Shown here one piece after another: positions 7,273-14,076 of a stretch of DNA of 14,121 bases (position 1 is the first letter of the stretch; each line of letters opens with the position of its first letter). The position numbers and the translations under genes were made by a program. The DNA lies in contig JAKCDE010000028.1 in the NCBI GenBank assembly GCA_021838585.1, positions 1-14,121 on the forward strand, in the 5' to 3' direction. The notes beneath the pieces are model-generated. The model did no database searches and had not been told where the DNA came from. It was given only the letters and a program-made list of their open reading frames with translations. The DNA is from Nitrospirota bacterium (GTDB lineage: Bacteria; Nitrospirota_A; Leptospirillia; Leptospirillales; Leptospirillaceae).

Positions 7273-7287
7273 GCAGGAAACTCCCGT

Positions 7288-8097
7288 CTAGGGGGAGGCC
7301 GGAGCGGATCCCGCCCCGCTCCGGCTTCGGCGGTAGGCGCGGAAGACCATGGCCGCCCCCAGGAGCGCCATGGGAAAGGAGAGGATCTGGCCCATGGAAA
7401 AAGGGCCGAGCACGAGACCGAGCTGGGGATCCGGCTCCCGGAAAAACTCGCCCACGAACCGGAAAAGTCCGTACAGCCCGATGAAGCTCCAGAAAATCAC
7501 CCCATCCGGCCGGGACTTTCGGGAAAGTCCGTAGAGGATCAAAAACAGGAGAATCCCCTCCATGAAGCCCTCGTAAAGCTGTGACGGATGCCGGCAGATG
7601 GGCCCGCCCATGGGGAAGACCATGCACCAAGGGACATCGGTCGGCCGGCCGAAGAGCTCTCCGTTGATGAAATTGCCCATGCGCCCCATGAAGAGCCCCA
7701 GCGGAACGGGCAATACAGAAAAATCCGCCAGCTTCCAGAAAGGAAGGGCATTCTTCCGGCAGTACCACCAGCCGGCCAGAACGACCCCCAGAAATCCTCC
7801 GTGAAAGGACATCCCGCCCTTCCAGACGGCCACGATCTCTAACGGGTGCGCCAGATAGTAGGGCAGGTTGTAGACGAGAACATACCCCAGCCTTCCCCCC
7901 AGGATCACCCCCACGGCGGCATAGGAGAGGAGATCGTAGACCTGCTCCTTCGAGAGAGGCGCGCTCCTTCTTTCCGACTCCCTCTTCAGAATATAATAGG
8001 CGCCGAGAAAGGCAAGGACGTACATGAGGCCGTACCACCGGATCCTGAGGGGACCGATGGAGAGGAGCACGGGGTCGATATGGGGATAGGCGATCAC
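7288..8097 (-). CDS. lgt: Prolipoprotein diacylglyceryl transferase
   Basis: A 269-residue polytopic inner-membrane enzyme of normal Lgt length. Motifs include GGRLGYVLVYN (67-77), WKGGMSFHGG (92-101) with essential His99, the Lgt signature GRMGNFINGELFGRP (138-152) with Arg139, Asn142 and Asn145, and RHPSQLYE (169-176). EFFREPD (217-223) lies near the end. Lgt moves diacylglycerol from phosphatidylglycerol to the lipobox cysteine of prolipoproteins, the first step of lipoprotein maturation. The start is a GTG without an evident Shine-Dalgarno sequence; a hairpin occupies the region just upstream. The gene ends 15 bases before the MCP-like gene, whose ribosome binding site abuts the lgt stop. 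Confidence 0.95.
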   Translation of the reverse strand: MIAYPHIDPVLLSIGPLRIRWYGLMYVLAFLGAYYILKRESERRSAPLSKEQVYDLLSYAAVGVILGGRLGYVLVYNLPYYLAHPLEIVAVWKGGMSFHGGFLGVVLAGWWYCRKNALPFWKLADFSVLPVPLGLFMGRMGNFINGELFGRPTDVPWCMVFPMGGPICRHPSQLYEGFMEGILLFLILYGLSRKSRPDGVIFWSFIGLYGLFRFVGEFFREPDPQLGLVLGPFSMGQILSFPMALLGAAMVFRAYRRSRSGAGSAPASP

Positions 8098-8105
8098 GAG
8101 AGGCG

Positions 8106-8138
8106 TCCGGAACGGAGAGGTCCCCTGTCCGTTCCGGA
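8106..8138 (-). promoter_or_regulatory. Stem-loop in the dksA-lgt spacer
   Basis: TCCGGAACGGA (8106-8116) pairs perfectly with TCCGTTCCGGA (8128-8138), giving an 11-bp GC-rich stem with an 11-base loop. It fills most of the 51-base gap between the dksA-like gene and lgt and ends 8 bases before the lgt GTG. No run of T follows, so it is a poor intrinsic terminator. It could adjust lgt translation, stabilise or process the transcript, or weaken read-through. The structure is seen directly; the role is unknown. Confidence 0.6.
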
Positions 8139-8148
8139 GACAAGGTTC

Positions 8149-8559
8149 TCAGGTTTCATCGGCATCGCGAAGGGATTCCTCGCGTTCGATTTTTTCAAGC
8201 TCTTCCTTCTTTCTCTGGCACCGGATGCAGAGCTGGGCGAAGGGCATGGCCATCAGGCGCTTCTCTTCGATCTCTCCCCCGCAATCCTCGCAGTTTCCGT
8301 AGACCCCTTCGTCGAGTCGGAGCAGTGCCTGGTCGACGGAGCGCTTCATGCGGTTGCGCATCTCGAGAAGCGCGAGATCCACCCCCTCCCCCATGTCGAT
8401 GGCCGACAGGTCTCCCTGGTCGAGGACGGAGTCGACCCGGTTCGCGTTGTCCGGACCGATCTGCCGGACAAGGTGGGTCCGGATGTCCCGTTCGATCGCG
8501 GCCTTCTTCTCCGACAGAAGATCGTGAAGGCGCTGGTACCGCAACCCCTTTTCATCCAT
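8149..8559 (-). CDS. TraR/DksA-family zinc finger protein
   Basis: A 136-residue protein with an N-terminal helical region (about 1-85) expected to form a coiled coil and a C-terminal C4 zinc finger: Cys90-x2-Cys93 and Cys111-x2-Cys114, in CEDCGGEIEEKRL and LCIRC. DksA-type proteins enter the secondary channel of RNA polymerase and, with ppGpp, tune promoters of rRNA and biosynthesis genes. The coiled-coil tip motif DxxDxA of E. coli DksA is not clearly present; the aligned stretch reads DLSAIDMGEGVD. It may therefore be a DksA relative rather than an orthologue. The ATG has AAAGGA 9 bases upstream. It is the first gene of the run dksA-lgt-MCP-Rrf2 and diverges from the endonuclease III gene. 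Confidence 0.85.
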   Translation of the reverse strand: MDEKGLRYQRLHDLLSEKKAAIERDIRTHLVRQIGPDNANRVDSVLDQGDLSAIDMGEGVDLALLEMRNRMKRSVDQALLRLDEGVYGNCEDCGGEIEEKRLMAMPFAQLCIRCQRKKEELEKIEREESLRDADET

Positions 8560-8597
8560 GATTTGTGATCCTTTCGCTAGAGAATGAGGAGATCCGG

Positions 8598-9266
8598 ATG
8601 CTCCTGGAATCCCCCGATACGATAACGGACCGGCTCGTGCGGGTCGAGGTCATGCTTCTGGAACGGAAAATTCCGGCTCCGGGGATCGAGCAGCTCGGCG
8701 TCTCCGGAGACCCCTTTCGCGTCCTGATATCGACCATCCTGTCTCTGCGGACCCGGGACCGGGTCATGGAAGAGGCCTCGAAAAGGCTCTTTTCCATGGC
8801 CCCCGACCTTGACCGTCTGGCCCGGCTGTCGGAAGGCCAGATTCAGGAGGCCATTTATCCGGTGGGATTTTACAGAACAAAGGCCAGAACAATCAAGCAA
8901 ATCGCAAAATCACTTCTCGAGAAGCACAACGGACTGGTTCCATCCCGGCTTCCAGAGCTCCTTTCCCTTCCGGGCGTCGGGCTCAAAACGGCGAACCTGG
9001 TTCTGTCGGCGGGGTTCGGAGGAGCGGCTCTGTGCGTCGACATCCACGTCCACCGGATCCTGAACCGGTGGGGATCCCTGAAAACAGGTTCGGCCGACGA
9101 AACCTTCCGGACGCTTGACGGGGTCCTTCCTCCCGCAATCAAATCCAGGGTCAATCCCCTGCTCGTCTCCTTCGGGCAGGCCCTGTGCCTTCCTCTGTCG
9201 CCACGATGCTCCGTCTGTGCTTTTGAAAAAGACTGTCCAAAAGAGGGCGTTCTCCATCGGCGTTAG
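8598..9266 (+). CDS. nth: Endonuclease III-like DNA glycosylase (HhH-GPD, 4Fe-4S)
   Basis: A 222-residue DNA repair enzyme. It has the helix-hairpin-helix LPGVGLKTA (124-132) with catalytic Lys130, the catalytic aspartate Asp148 in VDIHVHRI, and a C-terminal 4Fe-4S loop Cys197-x6-Cys204-x2-Cys207-x5-Cys213. All residues for a bifunctional glycosylase/AP lyase acting on oxidised pyrimidines are present. The segment ILSLRTRDRV replaces the SAQTTD form of E. coli Nth and resembles the type often seen in archaea and thermophiles. A GTG at 8565 is in frame, but ATG 8598 has GAGGAG with a 6-base spacer and is preferred. The gene stands alone on its strand, between the divergent dksA-like gene and the terminator at 9443. 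Confidence 0.93.
   Translation: MLLESPDTITDRLVRVEVMLLERKIPAPGIEQLGVSGDPFRVLISTILSLRTRDRVMEEASKRLFSMAPDLDRLARLSEGQIQEAIYPVGFYRTKARTIKQIAKSLLEKHNGLVPSRLPELLSLPGVGLKTANLVLSAGFGGAALCVDIHVHRILNRWGSLKTGSADETFRTLDGVLPPAIKSRVNPLLVSFGQALCLPLSPRCSVCAFEKDCPKEGVLHRR
8619..8647 (-). promoter_or_regulatory. Weak candidate promoter for the dksA operon inside nth
   Basis: On the minus strand TCGACC (8647-8642) and TATCGT (8624-8619) are 17 bases apart, each matching sigma-70 consensus at 4 of 6 positions. The 38-base gap between the dksA and nth start codons is too small for promoters in both directions, so at least one must lie within coding sequence. This is the best minus-strand candidate by eye, but it is weak. 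Confidence 0.25.
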
Positions 9267-9442
9267 GTCGACGAAAATCCGATGGGATGCGGAAGTCCGC
9301 CTTCCGGCGTCCGTGAGCGTCAACCCGGTAAAAGGCGCCTGACAGGAACGAAAGGGTGTCCCTCCAATCTCATACATTCTCTTCCGGGAGCAGGACCTGA
9401 GGCGGACCACCCGGCATCCTGTCTCCCCTATCCCCAGGAACC

Positions 9443-9471
9443 AAAAAAGGGGAGGTCGCCCTCCCCTTTTT
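9443..9471. terminator. Bidirectional rho-independent terminator
   Basis: AAAAAGGGGAGG and CCTCCCCTTTTT form a perfect 12-bp stem around a TCGC tetraloop, with A-rich and T-rich flanks so that each strand ends in a U tract. It lies between nth (plus) and the redox fusion gene (minus), which converge here, and can end both transcripts. The rest of the spacer (9267-9495) shows no gene or other signal. Confidence 0.92.
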
Positions 9472-9495
9472 CATATTCTACAAAAGAAACCTGTT

Positions 9496-12400
9496 TCAGC
9501 CAGGTACGGCCTGGGTCCGGTGTTCGAAGCCCGTCACCGTGTTGAAGTGGATGAAGACGGGGGCCTCCGGATTCTCCTGACGCTCGATGCGCTCGGCGGG
9601 ATCCACACGTCCCTCGAGCTCGCACCGGATGCAACGGGTCGACTCGATCCAGGCATCCTGAACGGTGAATCCGGTCTCAACCTCGGCAAAACCCTGTCGT
9701 GCCGGCAGCGGAAGCGCCGGCATTGGAACCCTGTGAACATCCCCCAGAACAAAGGCGTCGTTGTCCACCTTCGGAAAATGGAAGGGGAAGGTCCGGTCGG
9801 GGTTTCCCTTGAGATAGCGGTCGATGAAGACCGCGCACTGCTCTCCGTCCCGGATGGAGTGAATGACGTCGAGCGGTCCGGTCATGTTGTCGCCACCGGC
9901 GAAGACGGCCGGCCGGCTTTCGCTCATGAGAGTGTCGGGGTCGACCTTCACCGTTCCCCACTTGTGGAACCCGATTCCGTTCTTCTCGAAAACGGTGGTG
10001 TCCATCGTCTGGCCGATGGCGGCCACGACGGTGTCGACGGGAACGGATTCGATCTGTCCCTTGACCGCCACGGGCTTTCTCCGGCCGCTGTTGTCAAACT
10101 CCCGGGAGAGGGTGTTGACCTGGAAGTCGATCACCGTCTCGGTCGAGCCGTCCTCGTTGGCGCGGTCCCGAATCTCGAGCGGCGCCAGGAGGAAGCGGAA
10201 TTCGATCCCTTCGTGTTCGGCCTCCTGGACCTCGAACTCGTGGGCGGGCATCTCTTCCCGGGTCCGGCGGTAGAAGACCGTCACCTTTTCCGCACCCAGT
10301 CGGATGGCGGAACGGGCCACGTCGATCGCCACATTGCCCCCTCCGATCACCGCCAGCCTCTTTCCGACCTGGACCGGCTCGTTGGTCAGGGCCTTTCTGA
10401 GGAATTCGATCCCGTTCTGGACCACCGGATGATCCTCTCCCTTCACCCCCATCTTCTGGGGCTTGTGGGCGCCGATTCCCAGGAAAGCGGCATCGTAGCC
10501 CTCCTTGAAGAGATCTTCCAGCGAAAAGTCCCGGCCCAGGGCGGTATTGGTCCTGAAGGTCACGGGAAGCCCATCGAAGATTCCGAGCTCCCAGTTGAGA
10601 AGCTCGCGCGGGAGACGATAGGCCGGGATCCCCACCGCCAGCATGCCGCCGATCACATTGTACTGCTCGAAGACGGTCACCTTGTACCCCATGCGCCCGA
10701 GATAGAAGGCGCAGGTGAGGCCGGCCGGTCCCGACCCGATGATGGCGACCTTCTTGTCGAGATCGGCCGCCGGCTCGTAATGCGGGCGAATGCCCTGGTT
10801 GTATTCCCAGTCGTAGGCGAAGCGCTTGAGCCCGTTGATCGCGATCGGCTCGTCGAGATCGCCGCGCCGGCAGGGACCTTCGCAGGGGCGATAGCAGGTC
10901 CGGCTGATAATTCCCGGGAAGGGAAGTCGCTCCCGGATCGTCTCCAGGGCCTCCTTGAATTCGCCGCGGAAGATCTGGGTGATGTAGCGCGGGATGTCGA
11001 TTCCCACCGGGCATTCATGCTGGCAGGGAGCGTAGACGATTTCCTTGCAGGACTGGGAGACGCACTTTCTCCGCTTGATGTGGTCCTCGTATTCCGCCCG
11101 GAAATACCGGATGGTCGACAGGACCGGATTGGGGGCGGCCTGTCCCAGTCCGCACAGGGAGTTGGCCTTCACATAGGTCGAGAGGTTCACGAGGTCGTCC
11201 AGATCCTTCATCTCTCCGCGACCTTCGCTGATCCGCTCGATCATGTCCAGCATGACCTTCGTTCCGTCGCGGCAGGGAGTGCACTCCCCGCATGACTCGT
11301 CCTTCGTGAAGGTCATGAAGTACTTGGCCGTGTCGACGATGCAGTTCGCCTCGTCGAGAACGATAATGCCGCCCGATCCCATGATCGCCCCCGCGGAAAT
11401 CAGGGATTCGAAGTCGATCGGGGTCTCGATAAGACTGCCCGGGATGCAGCCGCCCGAAGGGCCGCCCAGCTGGGCGGCCTTGAACTTCTTCGTGCCGCTC
11501 ATGCCGCCTGCGATTTCGTAAACGATTTCCTTGAGGGTCGTTCCGGCGGCCACCTCGATCAGGCCGGTCCTCTTGATTTTTCCCGTCAGGGCGAAGGTCT
11601 TCGTTCCCTTGGTCTTCTCGGTTCCGAAAGAGGCGTACCACTCGGCCCCGCCAAGGATGATGTGTGGAACATTGGCCAGGGTCTCGACGTTATTGATGAC
11701 GGTAGGGTGGCCCCAGACGCCCTTCTGGGCCGGGAAAGGCGGTTTGGGCCACGGCATGCCGCGGTCCCCCATCAGGGAGGCCAGAAGAGCGGTCTCCTCT
11801 CCGCACACGTAAGCCCCGGCTCCCTCCTTGACCTCAATGTCGAAGCTCAACGCCGTCCCGAAGATGTTTTTCCCCAGGAACCCCCGCTCCCTAGCCTGTC
11901 CGATCGCCCGATTCAGAAGCTTGATGGCGTGGGGATATTCGGCGCGGCAATAGATGTACCCCTTCTGGGCGTGTCCGATGGCGAAGGCGGCGATGGTCAT
12001 TCCCTCGAGAACGGAATGGGGGTCCCCCTCCAGAACCGATCGGTCCATGAAGGCTCCGGGGTCTCCCTCGTCGGCATTGCAGACGACGTACTTTTCGTCC
12101 CCCTGGGACTGATAGGTGAACTTCCACTTGAGGCCCGTCGGGAAACCGGCTCCGCCTCTTCCCCGCAGACCGGACTGTATCATGACCTCGACCACCTGCT
12201 CGGGGGTCATCGTCTTGAGGACCTTTTCCAGCGCCTTGTACCCGTTCGTTGCCAGGTAGTCCTCGATCGAGGAGGGATCGATCACCCCGCAGCGGCGGCT
12301 GACGATCTTGTTCTGCTTCCGGAAATAATCCGTGTCGTTGAAGGCGGAAAGCCCCTCAAAGGCCGGAACTCCATCTTCCGTCGACTGGCCGAAAGCCAGA

Positions 12401-12672
12401 TCGGGGAAGATGGTCCGGTCGACAAAATGCGCCTTCAGGATCTTCTCGACCGATTCGACGGTGACCTGGTGGTAGGTAACCCGGGGGCGGCCCGCCACCT
12501 GAACATCAAGAAGCGGTTCATTGTGGCACATGCCGACGCAGCCGGTGGGATGGACGGTCACGGGGTAACCATTTTCGGCCACAAGCCGCACGACCTCGTC
12601 GTGGATTTTCCGGGCGCCGCTCGCCAGCCCGCAGGTGGCCATCCCGATATAGATGGAAGAGGACTTGTCCAT
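9496..12672 (-). CDS. NuoF-GltD fusion flavoprotein, candidate NADH/NADPH transhydrogenase
   Basis: A 1058-residue multidomain redox enzyme. Order: thioredoxin-like ferredoxin domain (about 5-95; Cys14, Cys45 and Cys49 in TGCVGMC); NuoF-like NADH/FMN domain with the glycine-rich GRGGAGFPTGLKW (171-183) and GAGAYVCGEET (284-294); SLBB region (about 360-415); NuoF 4Fe-4S site CGECTPC (461-467) plus Cys507. Then a GltD/NfnB-like half: cysteines 550, 554, 593, 597 and 601 for Fe-S clusters, FAD motif GSGPAG (646-651), NADPH motif GGGNVA (777-782), AIGQ (885-888), and a C-terminal CIRC (1014-1017). Separately these modules oxidise NADH (complex I, HydB, FdsB) and use NADPH (glutamate synthase small subunit, NfnB). 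One chain with both suggests electron transfer between the two pools, possibly with ferredoxin as third partner; that is inference. ATG 12672 (GAAAGG, 7-base spacer) is preferred over ATG 12696, which has no ribosome site and overlaps the small ORF upstream. Confidence 0.88.
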   Translation of the reverse strand: MDKSSSIYIGMATCGLASGARKIHDEVVRLVAENGYPVTVHPTGCVGMCHNEPLLDVQVAGRPRVTYHQVTVESVEKILKAHFVDRTIFPDLAFGQSTEDGVPAFEGLSAFNDTDYFRKQNKIVSRRCGVIDPSSIEDYLATNGYKALEKVLKTMTPEQVVEVMIQSGLRGRGGAGFPTGLKWKFTYQSQGDEKYVVCNADEGDPGAFMDRSVLEGDPHSVLEGMTIAAFAIGHAQKGYIYCRAEYPHAIKLLNRAIGQARERGFLGKNIFGTALSFDIEVKEGAGAYVCGEETALLASLMGDRGMPWPKPPFPAQKGVWGHPTVINNVETLANVPHIILGGAEWYASFGTEKTKGTKTFALTGKIKRTGLIEVAAGTTLKEIVYEIAGGMSGTKKFKAAQLGGPSGGCIPGSLIETPIDFESLISAGAIMGSGGIIVLDEANCIVDTAKYFMTFTKDESCGECTPCRDGTKVMLDMIERISEGRGEMKDLDDLVNLSTYVKANSLCGLGQAAPNPVLSTIRYFRAEYEDHIKRRKCVSQSCKEIVYAPCQHECPVGIDIPRYITQIFRGEFKEALETIRERLPFPGIISRTCYRPCEGPCRRGDLDEPIAINGLKRFAYDWEYNQGIRPHYEPAADLDKKVAIIGSGPAGLTCAFYLGRMGYKVTVFEQYNVIGGMLAVGIPAYRLPRELLNWELGIFDGLPVTFRTNTALGRDFSLEDLFKEGYDAAFLGIGAHKPQKMGVKGEDHPVVQNGIEFLRKALTNEPVQVGKRLAVIGGGNVAIDVARSAIRLGAEKVTVFYRRTREEMPAHEFEVQEAEHEGIEFRFLLAPLEIRDRANEDGSTETVIDFQVNTLSREFDNSGRRKPVAVKGQIESVPVDTVVAAIGQTMDTTVFEKNGIGFHKWGTVKVDPDTLMSESRPAVFAGGDNMTGPLDVIHSIRDGEQCAVFIDRYLKGNPDRTFPFHFPKVDNDAFVLGDVHRVPMPALPLPARQGFAEVETGFTVQDAWIESTRCIRCELEGRVDPAERIERQENPEAPVFIHFNTVTGFEHRTQAVPG

Positions 12673-12673
12673 G

Positions 12674-12790
12674 TCAGAGCCTTTCTTTGGGGTCATTGAC
12701 GGAACGGACGGAGACCGCGTCCCGGGTCCTGATGTGAGGCATGGAGTCGGTATGAATTCGAGCTTTCAGAAGTGGCAGAAGAAACATCAT
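12674..12790 (-). CDS. Small ORF directly upstream of and coupled to the redox fusion gene
   Basis: A 38-codon frame starting with tandem ATG codons (MMFLLPLLKARIHTDS...) and ending TGA one base before the ATG of the fusion gene (TGACATGG). AGGAGG lies 6 bases before the first ATG, as good a ribosome site as any in the window. The peptide has a short hydrophobic start and a basic remainder ending DPKERL. I recognise no family and no Cys-based motif. It could be a real small subunit, a leader peptide that loads ribosomes onto the fusion message, or a remnant of a longer gene. The frame is closed upstream by a TGA near 12852, so there is no longer ancestor in frame here. Confidence 0.5.
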   Translation of the reverse strand: MMFLLPLLKARIHTDSMPHIRTRDAVSVRSVNDPKERL

Positions 12791-12932
12791 GAGCCCCCTC
12801 CTCGTTGAGGAGAACTTGACCGATGAAGCCGGTGGAGATTCCTTCCGCCTTCATGGAGGAAGTCCGGCTCCCTTTCGGGATCGAAGAAGAGACGGGCGAA
12901 ATCCCGCGACCCGTCTCCCCGTTTGTCCGAAC

Positions 12933-12960
12933 TTTATCACGACCCCGGGCGGATGTGCAA
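12933..12960 (-). promoter_or_regulatory. Candidate promoter for the small ORF and redox fusion gene
   Basis: On the minus strand TTGCAC (12960-12955) and GATAAA (12938-12933) are 16 bases apart. Transcription from here would give a leader of about 135 bases to the small ORF and about 255 bases to the fusion gene. The 221 bases between the small ORF and the channel gene (12791-13011) hold no other convincing gene, and no clear terminator follows the channel gene, so read-through is also possible. Confidence 0.4.
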
Positions 12961-13011
12961 GCCGTTCGGAAGAAAACCGGGTTCCCGCCGAAAAATCCAG
13001 CCACTTCCCTA

Positions 13012-13878
13012 TCAAGAATTCTCTGACTCCCGGGAGCGGAGGGCCAGTGGTCGGAGGGCGGAAAAGAGAATGCGATTGGCGTCGAGCAGCTCCTCTCCCT
13101 TCCATCTGGAGCGGATTTCGACGGTCAGGACGCTGGGCGTCATCGTATGGGGGAAGAGTTCGACCGGCCCCACCAGCCGCTCTTCGGAGGACAACAAATC
13201 ATTCAGCCTCCTTTTCAGGGACTCGAGATCGGTCTCCGAAGGAAGGTCCGCAAAAAGGCGGAGCGGTCTTTCTTCAACGCCTTCATTCCGGATGACCATG
13301 GCCTGGAGCATGATATTGTTGGGAACGAGGAGCTCTCTCCCGTCCTCTCCTGCAAGACGGGTATAGATCTTTCCGATTTCAAGGACCGTCCCCCTATGCT
13401 CGGGAGAAACCAGTCCATGGGGATAGGTCGCCGCCAGGCGGGGATACTGCCAGGCCACGAAAGACACTTTTTCGCCGACCCGGAAAGGATGGGTCGCCGC
13501 CAGAACGATCCCCGCAAAGATATTGGTCAGACTGTTCTGTGCGACAATTCCGGCCAGGGCCGAAAGAATGGCTCCTCCAAGGACGAGATTCTTGAAGCCG
13601 GCTCCCAGAAAGGTCACGAGAAGAACCCCCCAGATCAGGAAATAGCCCACATCGAGAAAATAGCGAAGGGTGATGATCCGGTCATGGTCCATGTGGCCCT
13701 CAAGGGTCTTCATCAGGCGTGCCTGGAGAACCTTGAGAAGCGCATAGCCGATGACGAGGATGCCTCCGACCATGAAGGTCTCCTGGGACTCCTTCACGAT
13801 ATAGTGGTGCTCCACCAGATAATGCACCAGGCCGGAGTACAGGGATATGGCAAGGACAAAAAGGGCCGTTTTCCACAT
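13012..13878 (-). CDS. MscS-family mechanosensitive channel
   Basis: A 288-residue membrane protein with helices near 2-19, 36-53 and 76-94, then the pore-lining Gly/Ala-rich helix VLGGAILSALAGIVAQNSLTN (99-119), the junction PFRVGE (131-136), and the cytoplasmic beta and alpha/beta domains ending near 280. LVPNNIM (184-190) matches the conserved PN motif of MscS. Such channels open under membrane tension to release solutes during osmotic downshock. The segment 140-162 in the beta domain is longer than in E. coli MscS. An upstream TTG at 13917 is in frame, but ATG 13878 has AAAGGAG with a 7-base spacer. The gene lies 117 bases past the rRNA operon terminator, and I see no strong promoter in that gap. 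Confidence 0.88.
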   Translation of the reverse strand: MWKTALFVLAISLYSGLVHYLVEHHYIVKESQETFMVGGILVIGYALLKVLQARLMKTLEGHMDHDRIITLRYFLDVGYFLIWGVLLVTFLGAGFKNLVLGGAILSALAGIVAQNSLTNIFAGIVLAATHPFRVGEKVSFVAWQYPRLAATYPHGLVSPEHRGTVLEIGKIYTRLAGEDGRELLVPNNIMLQAMVIRNEGVEERPLRLFADLPSETDLESLKRRLNDLLSSEERLVGPVELFPHTMTPSVLTVEIRSRWKGEELLDANRILFSALRPLALRSRESENS

Positions 13879-13994
13879 ACACAATCTCCTTTGTATGGAG
13901 GATTCGAATGCCGGCAAAGGCGGATGAAGTGAGGGGCGTACAGGAAGACATCTCAGAAATAACGATTGATGAGAAATCTTATCAGAAAGACGTC

Positions 13995-14031
13995 AAAAAA
14001 AACCCCCTGGGAGCGGGAGGCTCGTTGGGGG
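13995..14031 (-). terminator. Rho-independent terminator of the rRNA operon
   Basis: Read on the minus strand, CCCCC (14031-14027) pairs with GGGGG (14007-14003), and inside it GAGC pairs with GCTC around a 5-base loop, separated by a 3x3 internal loop. Eight Ts follow (14002-13995). It lies 46 bases past the 5S rRNA end, as expected for an rrn terminator. Confidence 0.85.
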
Positions 14032-14076
14032 CGATGGGGGGGAGAGAAGAAAAGAGGAAGAGAGAGAAGAAAGGAG

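Noticed and set aside
8910..9410. Minus-strand 166-codon frame over nth and its 3' spacer
   Set aside because: Mostly antisense to nth, no ribosome site, no recognisable domain; the terminator at 9443 would precede it.
9520..11295. Long plus-strand open frame opposite the redox fusion gene
   Set aside because: Antisense shadow of a gene with many conserved motifs; the translation shows no domain I recognise and no good start signal.
12693..13004. 103-codon minus-strand frame in the leader of the redox fusion gene
   Set aside because: Its start has no ribosome site and the translation looks random; the overlapping 38-codon frame has far better signals.
12961..13010. Possible terminator after the channel gene (CGGGAACCCG followed by TTTT)
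   Set aside because: The stem is 4 bp with a 2-base loop, too tight and weak to call.
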